DNA of 32,475 nucleotides from Streptomyces sp. G44 (GCF_016905445.1 NZ_JAFEXF010000073.1:1-32475), one strand, 5' to 3'; positions 7,596 through 16,669 are shown, counted from the first letter of the stretch. The notes: generated from the letters alone by a model not told the origin. Translations and numbers: made by a program.

Positions 7596-8402
7596 ATGAA
7601 CACCGAACAGACCGACGCCTACCTGCGGCGCATCGGCGTCGCGCGCCCCGCCGCCCCCACCGGCCAGGCGCTGCGCGAGCTGCATCTCGCGCACCTGCGC
7701 GCCATCCCCTTCGAGAACCTGTCGGTCCACCTCGGCGAGGAGATCGAGCTCACCGCCGAGGCACTGGTGGCGAAGGTCGTGGACGCCCGCCGAGGCGGCT
7801 TCTGCTACGAACTCAACGGTGCCTTCGCCGCCCTCCTGACGGCCCTCGGCTTCGACGTCACGCTGATGCAGGCCCGCGTGGACGACGGCACGGGGCAGCT
7901 CGGCATCCCGTACGACCATCTGGCGCTGCGCGTGGGCACGCGGGACGGCGGCGACTGGCTCGCGGACGTCGGGTTCGGCGCGCACAGCCACCTGCCGCTC
8001 GCCTTCGGTGAGCGGGGCGAGCAGGCCGACCCCGGCGGCACGTTCCGTCTCGTGGAGGCCTCGCAGGAAGATGCGGCGGGTGACCCGGCCGGTGATCTGG
8101 AGGTGCTCAAGGACGGCAAGCGGCAGTACCTGCTCGACCCGCGGCCGCGCGCCCTTGCCGATTTCCGGGCCGGTGCCTGGTACCACCGCACCTCACCCGA
8201 CTCCCACTTCACCCGCTCCCTGGTCTGCTCGATCCTCACCGATGACGGTCGGATCACCCTCAGCGGCCGTACCCTCACCGCCACCGTGGACGGGGAGCGG
8301 CACGTCACCGAACTGACCACGGAGGCGGAGGTGCTCGCGGCGTACGAGCGGCACTTCGGCATCCGTCCGGAGCGGGAGCCGAGCGTACGGAAAACAGGGT
8401 GA
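7596..8402 (+). CDS. nat: Arylamine N-acetyltransferase
   Basis: The 268-residue protein shows the complete NAT catalytic triad: Cys70 in RRGGFCYELN, His108 in YDHLALRV and Asp124 in LADVGFG. The N-terminal IPFENLSVHLG block is also typical. The enzyme transfers acetyl from acetyl-CoA to arylamines and hydrazines, and relatives act as amide synthases in ansamycin biosynthesis. No polyketide genes lie nearby, so the xenobiotic type is more likely. The ATG at 7596 has no strong ribosome site but matches the family N terminus. A CGTGGTC tandem pair sits just upstream at 7552-7565. Confidence 0.95.
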   Translation: MNTEQTDAYLRRIGVARPAAPTGQALRELHLAHLRAIPFENLSVHLGEEIELTAEALVAKVVDARRGGFCYELNGAFAALLTALGFDVTLMQARVDDGTGQLGIPYDHLALRVGTRDGGDWLADVGFGAHSHLPLAFGERGEQADPGGTFRLVEASQEDAAGDPAGDLEVLKDGKRQYLLDPRPRALADFRAGAWYHRTSPDSHFTRSLVCSILTDDGRITLSGRTLTATVDGERHVTELTTEAEVLAAYERHFGIRPEREPSVRKTG

Positions 8403-8520
8403 CCGTGTGGCGATGAGTTCCGGGCGGTGCGACGGTCCCCCTAGAGAGAACGCCACAGAACGTCCCGGAGCGCCGCAGAGCGCGGACGGGCCCGGCGCGC
8501 GTACGCGACAGGAGAGTGCC

Positions 8521-8997
8521 ATGCCCACGATCACACCCTGCCTCTGGTTCGACACCGAGGGCCAGGAGGCGGCGGAGTTCTACGTCTCGGTCTTCCCGAA
8601 CTCGGAGATCAAGAACATCACGTACTACGGAGAGGGCGCCCCGCGCCCGGCCGGCACCGTGCTCACCGTGGAGTTCGGGCTGGACGGCAAGGACTTCATG
8701 GCTCTCAACGGCGGCCCCGAGTTCACCTTCGACGAGGCCGTCTCCTTCACGATCGACTGCGCCGACCAGGAGGAGGTCGACCACTACTGGACGAAGCTCT
8801 CCGAAGGCGGCTCGGAGGGGCCCTGCGGGTGGGTCAAGGACAAGTACGGCCTGTCCTGGCAGATCGTGCCCACCGCCCTCCACGAGCTCCTGTCCGACCC
8901 GGACACCGAGCGGGCCCAGCGCGCCATGCGGGCGATGCTCGGCATGAAGAAGCTCGACGTGGCCGCGCTGCGGGCGGCGGCCGACGGCAAGGAGTAG
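8521..8997 (+). CDS. VOC-superfamily protein, PhnB-like
   Basis: The 158-residue protein starts MPTITPCLWFDTEGQEAAEF, then has FYVSVFPNS, KDFMALNGGPEF and DKYGLSWQIVP, the sequence blocks of the PhnB / 3-demethylubiquinone methyltransferase-like VOC family. The ATG at 8521 has an AGGAGA ribosome site 7 nt upstream; the reading frame extends further upstream but lacks family similarity. These are small metal-binding or dimeric fold proteins with mostly unknown substrates. Co-directional with nat, 118 bp downstream. Confidence 0.92.
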   Translation: MPTITPCLWFDTEGQEAAEFYVSVFPNSEIKNITYYGEGAPRPAGTVLTVEFGLDGKDFMALNGGPEFTFDEAVSFTIDCADQEEVDHYWTKLSEGGSEGPCGWVKDKYGLSWQIVPTALHELLSDPDTERAQRAMRAMLGMKKLDVAALRAAADGKE

Positions 8998-9029
8998 GGG
9001 CACGAGCCGCCCCTCCCTCTCCCCGGCCG

Positions 9030-9761
9030 TCAGCCCTTGCGCGCCACCACCAGGCGCCACCGCGGGCTGCCGTCGGGGCGGCGGCCGAACTCCTCCAGCG
9101 GCAGCAGCGACACGTCGAATCCGGCGTCCAGGAGGTCTTCGCGTACGCCGCCCAGGGCGAAGGTGCGGTAGTACATGACGAACCGGGGACGCCACAGGAG
9201 GTTCCGCACGCGCATCATCCCGTCGAAGCCGAGCAGGGCCCAGTGCCACGGGGAGGTGACGGGCTGCGGCGCGCCGATCGGGAAGGCGAAGAGGCCTCCG
9301 GGGCGCAGCGCCCGGTGGACGCCGCCGAACAGGGCGGGCCGCTCGGCGGGCAGGAAGTGGCCGAACGCCCCGAAGCTGACCGCCAGGTCGAAGCCCCCGG
9401 CGAACGGCAGCGCACGGGCGTCGGCGCGCACCCACTCGACCACCGGACCGCCCCCGACCGGCCCGCGCACCGCCCGGTCGGCCGCGGCCAGCATCCCCGC
9501 GCTGAAGTCCACGCCGGTCACCCGCTCCCGGCACAGCGGCAGCAGCGTCCGGGCGCCGGCGCCGGTCCCGCAGCACACGTCGAGGCCTGCGTCGAAGGGG
9601 CCGAGCGGGCGCAGCACCTCGGCGGTCGCCTCCAGGAACCGGTCAGGGGTGCGGAACGGCGTGTGGTCGAACTTCGGGGCGAGCAGGTCGTAGCCCCGCT
9701 CGGTGGAGGAGAGCGCCTGACCGGCCAGCTCGCGCAGCGTGGGACCCTGGGAGGAGAACAT
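9030..9761 (-). CDS. Class I SAM-dependent methyltransferase
   Basis: The 243-residue product contains motif I LDVCCGTGAG, the acidic end of beta2 in GVDFSAGML, DARALPF as motif II and LRPGGLFAFP as motif III, a standard Methyltransf_25/11 pattern. The start at 9761 begins MFSSQGPTLRELA. A GGAG lies close (4 nt) to this ATG. Substrate cannot be told from sequence. Convergent with the VOC gene with only 32 bp between stops and no hairpin. Confidence 0.88.
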   Translation of the reverse strand: MFSSQGPTLRELAGQALSSTERGYDLLAPKFDHTPFRTPDRFLEATAEVLRPLGPFDAGLDVCCGTGAGARTLLPLCRERVTGVDFSAGMLAAADRAVRGPVGGGPVVEWVRADARALPFAGGFDLAVSFGAFGHFLPAERPALFGGVHRALRPGGLFAFPIGAPQPVTSPWHWALLGFDGMMRVRNLLWRPRFVMYYRTFALGGVREDLLDAGFDVSLLPLEEFGRRPDGSPRWRLVVARKG

Positions 9762-9928
9762 CGGCTCCAGGGTAGCCAGCTCCGAAGTGGCCGGGGAGGC
9801 GGCCCGCGGACGGCGCGGCCGGACGGCGCCGTGGCCGGATAGTGCCGGGAGGCCTACCGGGGGTGGCACGGGTCGGGTAGAGGTGCACGTCCGCCTCGTA
9901 TGCGGCCCCTCGGTCCCGGAGGTGCTCC

Positions 9929-10762
9929 ATGGCCACAGATCAGCACAGGACGCCGACCGCGTCGGGCAAGACCCGGTTCGACGACATCTACGACCAGCCG
10001 GACCCGCGCGCCTACTTCCGGACGCTCGCGCCCTATGAGTACGAGATCCCGCACCACGCCCAGGCGGTCTTCCGCCGCACGCGGGAACAGCGCTCCCGGA
10101 CAGCCGGCCACGAGGGGCCCGTGACCGTCCTCGACGTGTGCTGCTCCTACGGCATCAACGCGGCGCTGCTCAACCACGACCTCACGCTCGCCGACCTGTA
10201 CGCGCACTACACCTCCGACGCGGTCGCCGCGCTCACGCCGCAGGAACTCCTCGCGTGCGACAAGGAGTTCTACGCCGGGCGGCGGCGGGCGGACGCCACG
10301 CCGGTGATCGGGCTCGACGTCGCGGCCAACGCCACGCGGTACGCGCTGGACGTGGGCCTGCTCGACGAGGCGTACGCCGAGGACCTCGAACGGTGCCCGC
10401 CCAGTCGCGGCCTGTGCCGCGCGGTCGCCCGCGCCGGACTGATCACCGTCACCGGAGGCACCAGCTACATCACCCACCGCACGTTCGACGCGCTGCTCGG
10501 CTGCGCCCGGATGCCGGTGTGGGTGAGCGCGTTCGCGCTGCGGACCGTACCGTACCGGCGTATCGCCGTGACCCTGGCCGCACACGGCCTGGCCACGGTC
10601 ACGGACGCCTCGCGGACGTATCCGCAGCGGCTGTTCACCAGCGCCCAGGAGCGGCGGGACGCCGTGCGGCGGGTGATCCTGGCCGGTGAGGACCCGACCG
10701 GGCACGAGTCCGACGGCCGCTACCACGCGCGGCTGTACGAGTCCCGGCCCCGCACGGGCTGA
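9929..10762 (+). CDS. Putative SAM-dependent methyltransferase-like protein
   Basis: The 277-residue product has VLDVCCSYGINAALL at about residues 67-81, which fits SAM motif I, and VIGLDVAANATRYA, which fits the motif after beta2. The ALRTVPYRRI and TYPQRLFTSAQER regions match no methyltransferase acceptor domain I can name. The N terminus DDIYDQPDPRAYFRTLAPYEYEIPHHA is typical of a conserved Streptomyces family of this type. A GGAGGT ribosome site lies 7 nt before the ATG. The call to the methyltransferase fold is good; activity is inferred. Confidence 0.78.
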   Translation: MATDQHRTPTASGKTRFDDIYDQPDPRAYFRTLAPYEYEIPHHAQAVFRRTREQRSRTAGHEGPVTVLDVCCSYGINAALLNHDLTLADLYAHYTSDAVAALTPQELLACDKEFYAGRRRADATPVIGLDVAANATRYALDVGLLDEAYAEDLERCPPSRGLCRAVARAGLITVTGGTSYITHRTFDALLGCARMPVWVSAFALRTVPYRRIAVTLAAHGLATVTDASRTYPQRLFTSAQERRDAVRRVILAGEDPTGHESDGRYHARLYESRPRTG

Positions 10763-10800
10763 CGCGCGCACCGCCGGTGGAATCCGGGGTGTCCGGGGGC

Positions 10801-10830
10801 TCGACCGAAGGACATCCACGGGCATATCGT
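10801..10830 (+). promoter_or_regulatory. Possible promoter for the slipin gene
   Basis: TCGACC (10801-10806) and TATCGT (10825-10830) are separated by 18 bp and resemble a housekeeping-type Streptomyces promoter. The predicted start point at about 10837 falls on an in-frame ATG at 10838, so the transcript could be leaderless from there. Confidence 0.35.
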
Positions 10831-10867
10831 GAGATCAATGGCCGACTCGGACGTCAGGGGGGTCGCC

Positions 10868-11743
10868 ATGGTCGATGAGCTGCTGACGGCAGGCGCCGCG
10901 GTCGCCTCGGGCTGCTTCGTGTACGCGGTGGCGGCGGCCCGCGTGATCAAGCAGTACGAACGCGGGGTGGTCTTCCGCCTGGGCCGGCTCTCGGGCCACG
11001 TGCGGGGCCCCGGCTTCACCATGATCGTTCCGGGCGTCGACCGGCTGCGCAAGGTGAACATGCAGATCGTGACGCTGCCCGTGCCCGCGCAGGACGGCAT
11101 CACGCGGGACAACGTCACGGTGCGGGTGGACGCCGTCATCTACTTCAAGGTCGTCGACGCGGCGAACGCCGTCGTGCAGGTGGAGGACTACCGCTTCGCG
11201 GTCTCGCAGATGGCGCAGACCTCCCTGCGGTCGATCATCGGCAAGAGTGACCTGGACGACTTGCTGTCCAACCGCGAAAAGCTCAACCAGGGCCTGGAGT
11301 TGATGATCGACAGCCCGGCCATCGGCTGGGGCGTGCAGATCGACCGGGTCGAGATCAAGGACGTGTCGCTGCCGGAGACCATGAAGCGGTCCATGGCCCG
11401 CCAGGCCGAGGCGGACCGCGAGCGGCGGGCCCGCGTCATCAACGCCGACGCGGAGCTCCAGGCGTCCAAGAAGCTCGCCGAGGCCGCGAAGGAGATGTCC
11501 GCACAGCCCGCCGCGCTCCAACTGCGCCTGTTGCAGACCGTGGTGGCCGTCGCCGCCGAGAAGAACTCCACCCTCGTGCTGCCCTTCCCGGTGGAGCTGC
11601 TCCGCTTCCTGGAGCGGGCCCAGCAGCAGCCCGCCCCGGAGACGCAGCGCTCAGAGACCGAGTACGTAGCTGGTTCCCGGGCGGCCGTCGAGCCTGATGT
11701 CGCCGGACGCCACGAACCCGGCGCGGGTCAGTACGGCCCGTGA
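10868..11743 (+). CDS. Slipin / SPFH (band 7) membrane protein
   Basis: The 291-residue protein has a short N-terminal membrane segment, then the stomatin-type band 7 core: IKQYERGVVFRLGRL, GPGFTMIVPGVDRL, DGITRDNVTVRVDAVIYFKV, and the coiled-coil entry MARQAEADRERRARVINADAE. Slipins form membrane scaffolds and often pair with a NfeD protease partner; none is seen here. ATG 10868 has an AGGGGGG ribosome site, while an in-frame ATG at 10838 could be used on a leaderless transcript. The last roughly 30 residues (from about ETEYVAG) are encoded opposite the 3-prime end of the convergent GNAT gene and have no stomatin counterpart. Confidence 0.92.
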   Translation: MVDELLTAGAAVASGCFVYAVAAARVIKQYERGVVFRLGRLSGHVRGPGFTMIVPGVDRLRKVNMQIVTLPVPAQDGITRDNVTVRVDAVIYFKVVDAANAVVQVEDYRFAVSQMAQTSLRSIIGKSDLDDLLSNREKLNQGLELMIDSPAIGWGVQIDRVEIKDVSLPETMKRSMARQAEADRERRARVINADAELQASKKLAEAAKEMSAQPAALQLRLLQTVVAVAAEKNSTLVLPFPVELLRFLERAQQQPAPETQRSETEYVAGSRAAVEPDVAGRHEPGAGQYGP

Positions 11744-12146
11744 GCCCGGGTTGTCGTACGTCGTCACGGCGCGCAGTCCGGTGAGGCCGTACGCGGTGGC
11801 GGCGAGTTCGCGGACCTGCCGGACGGCCCGCGTGGCGAGGCCCTGTCCGGTGGCCCGCTCCGCGATGCGGTAGCCGAGTTCGGCGCGGCCGTCCGCCACG
11901 TCGACGAGAGACCCGCCCGAGCACCTGGCCCGCGTCGTCCACCAGTACGTGGAAGAAGCAGAGCCCGGCCGCCTGCTCGGCGAGGAGGGCGCTGTGCCGG
12001 GCCGTGAAGTCGCGGAAGTAGGCGTCGCCCCGGTCGGGGACGGACGCGGCGAAGTACGCGCGGTTCTCCTCCTCGAAGGCGCGCAGGGCGGGTGCGTGGT
12101 CGGCGCGCAGGAGCTGGAGTTCGGCGTTGATCACGTCTCCGGGCAT
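11651..12146 (-). pseudogene. GNAT-family N-acetyltransferase, frameshifted
   Basis: The N-terminal half (start ATG 12146, MPGDVINAELQLLRADHAP) reads in one frame through FFHVLVDDAGQVLGRVS. The C-terminal half (VADGRAELGYRIAERATGQGLATRAV ... YDNPGSRAVLTRAGFVASG) reads in another frame and stops at 11651. Together they form a normal-length RimJ-like acetyltransferase with the acetyl-CoA loop ATGQGLA. The frame changes at about 11905-11912, where the coding strand has a TCTC dinucleotide run. Loss of one TC unit or gain of one base would explain it. The 3-prime end overlaps the convergent slipin gene by 93 bp. It may be a true pseudogene or a sequence error. Confidence 0.85.
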
Positions 12147-12204
12147 GGCTGCACCCTACGTACGCCCGCTCAGGGCGCGCCACGGATTTGGCACGCCCTC
12201 CGGC

Positions 12205-12253
12205 AGAGGGGCGGGCGACTCGGCTTGTTGCGTGCCGAGTTGCCCGCCCCTCT
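12205..12253 (-). terminator. Strong terminator after the secreted hydrolase gene
   Basis: Arms 12205-12224 and 12234-12253 are 20 bp each with a single mismatch (tolerated as a G-U pair on one strand) and a 9-nt loop. It lies 23 nt past the stop of the leftward hydrolase gene and upstream of the GNAT gene start. Confidence 0.88.
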
Positions 12254-12275
12254 TCTTTCGGGGGACCGCTTCGTG

Positions 12276-15065
12276 CTACTGGCCGCCCCGGACCGTTCCG
12301 GTGATCACCGGGCCGGGCTGCGGCTCCCAGTTCTGGTCGTGGACGAACAGCTGGGCCTTGAGGGACTCGTCCGGTTCGCGCACGTCGTCCTTGATCGTGG
12401 GGACGCGTATGTCGACGCTCTTCTTGCCCGCGGGCAGGACGAGGTAGAGGGACTCCTTCAGCTTGGAGAGCGCGCGTCCCGGCCGGGGCGACTGGCCGGT
12501 CTCGTCCTTCAGCCAGCGCGGGTCCACGTCGAGCGTGGAGAGCTCGGCGCCGCCGTCGACCGGCAGGAACGTGACGCCCGCGCTGATGTCCACGTCGACG
12601 GGTTCGGCGATCTTCAGCCGCCACTTCAGCGGCTTGCCCTCGGCGACGCGGCCGGCGACGGGCTCCATGGTGAGCTTCGGCATCGGGTCGTCGTTGCGTG
12701 CCGTCACGCCGCCGTGGTGGGAGCCGACCACGGCACCGCGCACCGCCTTGGCGAACGCGTCCCGCGCGAGGTCGTAGCCGTAGCGGGTGTCGCCCCGGAC
12801 CTCCACCGGTACGTCGATCTCATGGCCGCCCGGCCGCACCGTCACGAGACGGGACGTGACCCGGTCGGAGCCGGGCTCGGGCGCGAAGAGCCGGACCTGG
12901 CCGCTGCCCTCGCCCGAGACGCGTACCGGAACGTGGTAGGTCCGCGCCCCGGAGTCGCCCTCGTCGACGGTCAGCCGGCCGATGTCGACACGGGGCAGGG
13001 CGGCCGCCTCGACGGCGGGTGTGCCGGGGCGCCGGCCCCAGGCGTCCATCAGCCAGGCCTTGCCGGAGCGGCTGCGCGGGGTGAGTTCGAGGGTCTTCAC
13101 CTGCTTGAGGTCCAGCTTCTCCTTCGCCTCAGCCGTCAGCGGCAGGCGGACCTCGCGGCCCCAGTACGAGGCGGTCCTTCCGCTGCCCGGCAGCCCGTCG
13201 ACGCGGGCGGTGCCGAGCTTCGCGCGGTGTCCGGCCGCGTCGACGAGCGTCACGTCGAACCGGGTGTTCTTGCTGTTGGGCGGCACGATCACCCGCAGCG
13301 CCACGTCCTTGGCACCGGCCAGGGAGACCGGGCGGGCGGGGCTCAGCCGGGCCGGGGTGCCCGGCCGTGTCCAGCGCATCGCCACCGCGTCACGGCCGGG
13401 CTCCGGGGAGATCTCCCAGCCGGCGAAGTGCGGCGAGGCGCCCACCGCGTCGGGCGGCAGGCAGGAACGGGCGGCGTCGGAGGACACCTGCGTGCAGAGC
13501 CGGGCGCCCTTGACCGTGGCCTTGGAGTCCGGCACGAAGGCCTCCGTGCGGCGGGCGCCGACGGCGTGGGTCAGGACCCGTGCGGGGTCCGCCGAGGGAG
13601 CGCGCCGGTTCGAGCCGTCGAGAAGAGGGCGCACCCGGTCGTCGCCCGCGACGAACAGCCGGGCCGCCGCGGCTATGTACGTGGCGCCCGCGGTCTGCTG
13701 CTGCTTGGCGCTCAGGCGGGTCTTCTTGCCCGGGGAGCAGACCGGGTCGTCGCCGTCGGAGTGGAAGTCGTCCTCGGCGGGCGCCTTCGCCTGCCCGGGA
13801 GTCCACTCGCTGTTGAAGAAGTTGTGGTTGGCGCCGACCATGTAGAGCGCGCTGTGCAGGGCGGTGCCCTTGCTGACGCGGCGCGTCCCGTCGACGTAGA
13901 TCTCGCCCTGGAGGTCGGAGACGTCTCCGTCGCAGCCGGGCAGGATCGTCGCCGAGGGCACGTCCGGGACCGGGTTCTGGCCGAAGATGGTGGGGCCTAT
14001 CAGGACGTTGCCGCGTATCTTCCAGCGCACCGGGCCGTGGTAGCCGTCCTGGTCGGCGGGCGGCGCGTAAAGGCTGTCGAGCGCCGCCCTGTTGACGCCC
14101 TCGCCGCCGCGCGAGTGTCCGACGAGGAGTACGCGCGACAGGTCGGCCGGGGCGACGGCGCGCACGGCCTCGGGGGCGTCGGCCGGCTTCTGCGCCCAGT
14201 CCGCCCAGTGGGCGAGGTGCAGCCTCACGAGCGAGGAGCGGGCCTGGGCGCCGCCGTCCTCGGCGAGGTGGTCCTGGCCGTTGATGCCGTTGGCGGCGAT
14301 GGACACGGTGACGTAGCCCTGGGAGGCGAGGAGCTTCTGGGCCCGCTGGTAGCCGTCCTGACTGGGGATCGGCTTCATGCCGGCCTTGCAGGGCCAGTCC
14401 CCGTTCGCCTCGTCCCCGGCGCCGTAGCAGGTGTAGTGACGGCCGTGCAGGAACAGCGCGAGCGGCCGCTTCCCCGGCGCGTCGGCGGGCCCGACCACGT
14501 CGGCCCGCATCTCCACCGGCTCCGTGAAGCCGGGCAGCCGCACGGACTTGAGGGTGTACGCGCCCCGGACGGTGCGGTAGCCCCCGGGCTTGCCGGGGTC
14601 GACCGCGTTGGCGGGCGGCAGCGCCGCGGGAGAGACGGTGCGCGGGGCGGTCGACGCGCGGCCGGCGCCTGCCTCGTCCAGGCGGCGCCCGCCGGCCAGC
14701 ACACGCAGCTTCTTCGCCGGGCCGACACGCGTGCCGTTGAGCGGCAACCGGAACGAACGGCCGTCCCGCGCGGCCACGGGCCTGCCGAGGAGCTGGTCCC
14801 CGGAGTAGAACTCGACCCGGGCGTTCCCCATGGGCACCGGCTCGGGCGAGGCCCACACCAGTTCCTCGCCGGCGCCCTCGCCGGCCAGTCGCCAGCCTTC
14901 CGGAAGGCCCTGGTCGCCGCCGGGCGGGGCGGACGGCGCGGGTGGCGGGGCATCGGTGGACGGCAGCGCGAGTGCCGTCCCCGGGGCCGCCGCCGCGAGC
15001 GCGAGTACCGCGAGCGCCGTGGTCGCCGCTCGTGAGACGCGTCTCAAAGTGGTCCTCCTCCTCAT
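12276..15065 (-). CDS. Large secreted alpha/beta-hydrolase with C-terminal Calx-beta-like domains
   Basis: This product of about 929 residues has a long Sec signal (MRRRTTLRRVSRA, then a hydrophobic Ala/Leu stretch ending GTALA) and a Pro-rich mature start. The alpha/beta hydrolase core has an oxyanion region LFLHGRHYTCYG and the nucleophile Ser at about 318 in LLVGHSRGGEG. A candidate acid lies in GCDGDVSD and a His in GANHNFFNSEW. The C-terminal third resembles Calx-beta modules (VDEGDSGARTYHVPVRVSG; REPDESLKAQLFV). Substrate unknown; it could be a polyester, lipid or peptide. The start is uncertain: a perfect AGGAGGAGG lies inside the frame at about 15054-15062 and points to the TTG at 15047, which keeps the signal peptide. 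ATG 15065 has only a weak site. Confidence 0.88.
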   Translation of the reverse strand: MRRRTTLRRVSRAATTALAVLALAAAAPGTALALPSTDAPPPAPSAPPGGDQGLPEGWRLAGEGAGEELVWASPEPVPMGNARVEFYSGDQLLGRPVAARDGRSFRLPLNGTRVGPAKKLRVLAGGRRLDEAGAGRASTAPRTVSPAALPPANAVDPGKPGGYRTVRGAYTLKSVRLPGFTEPVEMRADVVGPADAPGKRPLALFLHGRHYTCYGAGDEANGDWPCKAGMKPIPSQDGYQRAQKLLASQGYVTVSIAANGINGQDHLAEDGGAQARSSLVRLHLAHWADWAQKPADAPEAVRAVAPADLSRVLLVGHSRGGEGVNRAALDSLYAPPADQDGYHGPVRWKIRGNVLIGPTIFGQNPVPDVPSATILPGCDGDVSDLQGEIYVDGTRRVSKGTALHSALYMVGANHNFFNSEWTPGQAKAPAEDDFHSDGDDPVCSPGKKTRLSAKQQQTAGATYIAAAARLFVAGDDRVRPLLDGSNRRAPSADPARVLTHAVGARRTEAFVPDSKATVKGARLCTQVSSDAARSCLPPDAVGASPHFAGWEISPEPGRDAVAMRWTRPGTPARLSPARPVSLAGAKDVALRVIVPPNSKNTRFDVTLVDAAGHRAKLGTARVDGLPGSGRTASYWGREVRLPLTAEAKEKLDLKQVKTLELTPRSRSGKAWLMDAWGRRPGTPAVEAAALPRVDIGRLTVDEGDSGARTYHVPVRVSGEGSGQVRLFAPEPGSDRVTSRLVTVRPGGHEIDVPVEVRGDTRYGYDLARDAFAKAVRGAVVGSHHGGVTARNDDPMPKLTMEPVAGRVAEGKPLKWRLKIAEPVDVDISAGVTFLPVDGGAELSTLDVDPRWLKDETGQSPRPGRALSKLKESLYLVLPAGKKSVDIRVPTIKDDVREPDESLKAQLFVHDQNWEPQPGPVITGTVRGGQ

Positions 15066-15196
15066 CACTCTTCACAGGACACGCAAACGAACTCTTGTGC
15101 CCCTCTTGCTCCTTGAAGGACGGCAACCGGATGCTTCGCGTTGCCTCCCGCCGGGCCCTCTGTGCGCGGCGCCGGACGACCTGCCAGGATTCGGGC

Positions 15197-15640
15197 ATGC
15201 ACATCTACGAAGAGCGGCTGAGTGTGCCCCGCTCCTGGTGGGCCCTGGTCGCGCTGGGCGGGGCCGGGCTGGGGCTCGGGGCGATTCCCTTCGGTGTGAC
15301 GGCCGCGGCGGTCACGGCCGCGGCCGGCGTCGCGGTGGCCGCCGCGCTCGTGCACGCCCACGGCAGGGTGCGCATCCTCGTGACGCCGGGCTCGCTCGTC
15401 GTCGGCGAGCGGACCATCCCGATCGAGGCGCTCGGGGCCACCGAGATCCTCGACGAGCGGGAGGCCTTCGAGTGGCGCACCGTCCGGGCGAACCCGTACG
15501 CGCTCCTGCTCCTGCGCTCCTACGTCCCCACGGCCCTGCGCATCGAGTTGCGGAACTCCTACGGCGGCGCGCCGTACGTCTACCTCTCGACGCGGCAGCC
15601 CATGAACCTCGCGGCGGTGCTGGCCTTCTCGCGGAGCTGA
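15197..15640 (+). CDS. DUF3093 family membrane protein
   Basis: The 147-residue protein begins MHIYEERLSVPRSWW, the typical DUF3093 opening. Two membrane helices (about 14-34 and 36-54) and a cytoplasmic domain with RILVTPGSLVVGERTIPIEAL and a YVYLSTRQP block near the end follow. Members are widespread in actinomycetes and uncharacterised; nearby genes in other genomes often concern dUTPase, but that context is not seen here. AGGA lies upstream of the ATG. Confidence 0.88.
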   Translation: MHIYEERLSVPRSWWALVALGGAGLGLGAIPFGVTAAAVTAAAGVAVAAALVHAHGRVRILVTPGSLVVGERTIPIEALGATEILDEREAFEWRTVRANPYALLLLRSYVPTALRIELRNSYGGAPYVYLSTRQPMNLAAVLAFSRS

Positions 15641-15660
15641 CCGGGTGACGTGACGCCCCG

Positions 15661-16611
15661 TCAGTCGGCAGGCGTGCCGGCCGCGTGACGGAGCGCCCGG
15701 CGGCAGGCGCGGATCGCGGGGTGGGAGCTGCGGCCCGCGCGGACGGCGGTGAACAGGCGGCGGGCCCGCTGCCCCCGGGGCAACGGCACGAGCCGCACCG
15801 CCGGTTCGCGGCCGCCCCGCACCAGGTCGGGCAGGAGCGCCACCGCGTGGCCCTGTTCGACCAGGCGCAGGTGGAGCAGGAGATCGGGGGACTCGAACCG
15901 CACGTCGGGTTCGAAGCCGGCGGTGCGGCACAGCGTGGTCGCCCAGCGCCGGGCCGCGCTGCCGGGCGGTTCCATGACCCAGGGCCGCTCGGCGCAGGCG
16001 AGCAGCGCGGACCGGGCGCCGCGCGTGTGCGGTGCGGGTCCGGCTTCGCCCCGGTACGGTGCCGCGTCCTCGTCCGGCGCGAGGGGCAGGGCCAGCCGCA
16101 GGGGGTCCTGGTGGAGGTCTTCCTGGTGGAGTCCGGCGGGGCGGGGGCCGGGGTCGCCGGGGTACTCCTCGGCGACGACGAGGTCGAAGTCGCGGGCGAG
16201 CAGCGCGGGCAGCGCAGTCTCCGGTTCGGCCTGGGTGACGTGCACGCGCAGGGCGGGGTGCTCCTCGCGCAGCAGGGTCAGCGCGATCGGCACCAGCGTG
16301 AGGGCCGCGGTCTGGAACGAGGCGATGCGCAGGGTTCCGGTCAGGCCCGGGAGCGAGGCGGCGATGTCCGCCTCGGCGCGTTCCAGGCGGGCGAGGACCG
16401 CCTCGGTGTGGGCGACGAGGATGTCGGCCTGCGGGGTCAGGCGCACGCGCCGCCCGACCGGTTCCAGCAGCGGGACGCCCACCTCCGCTTCCAGTTGCGA
16501 GAGCTGCTGGGACACCGAGGAAGGGCTGTAGGAAAGCGCCGAGGCGACGGCGGCGAGCGTCCCCCGGTGTTTCAGTTCGCGCAGCAGTCGCAGCCGGTGC
16601 AGGTCGAACAC
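15661..16611 (-). CDS. LysR-family transcriptional regulator
   Basis: The 316-residue protein has an N-terminal helix-turn-helix (LRELKHRGTLAAVASALSYSPSSVSQQLSQLEAEVGVPLLE) and a periplasmic-binding-like effector domain (GTLRIASFQTAALTLVP; ARDFDLVVAEE). I chose GTG 16611, with GGAGAG 7 nt upstream; the longer frame to 16752 would add 47 residues upstream of the DNA-binding domain. It is divergent from a PLP-dependent lyase gene and probably controls it, with candidate sites at 16670-16707. The convergent DUF3093 gene is only 20 bp away. Confidence 0.93.
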   Translation of the reverse strand: MFDLHRLRLLRELKHRGTLAAVASALSYSPSSVSQQLSQLEAEVGVPLLEPVGRRVRLTPQADILVAHTEAVLARLERAEADIAASLPGLTGTLRIASFQTAALTLVPIALTLLREEHPALRVHVTQAEPETALPALLARDFDLVVAEEYPGDPGPRPAGLHQEDLHQDPLRLALPLAPDEDAAPYRGEAGPAPHTRGARSALLACAERPWVMEPPGSAARRWATTLCRTAGFEPDVRFESPDLLLHLRLVEQGHAVALLPDLVRGGREPAVRLVPLPRGQRARRLFTAVRAGRSSHPAIRACRRALRHAAGTPAD

Positions 16612-16669
16612 GTCCGCTCTCTCCCCTCCCGACGGCAGGCTTCCCCTCCGCCTTCCGTCGGCCTCATCC

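Noticed and set aside
11949..15035. 1028-codon open frame opposite the secreted hydrolase
   Set aside because: The - strand frame has a signal peptide, catalytic motif and domain structure; this one has none.
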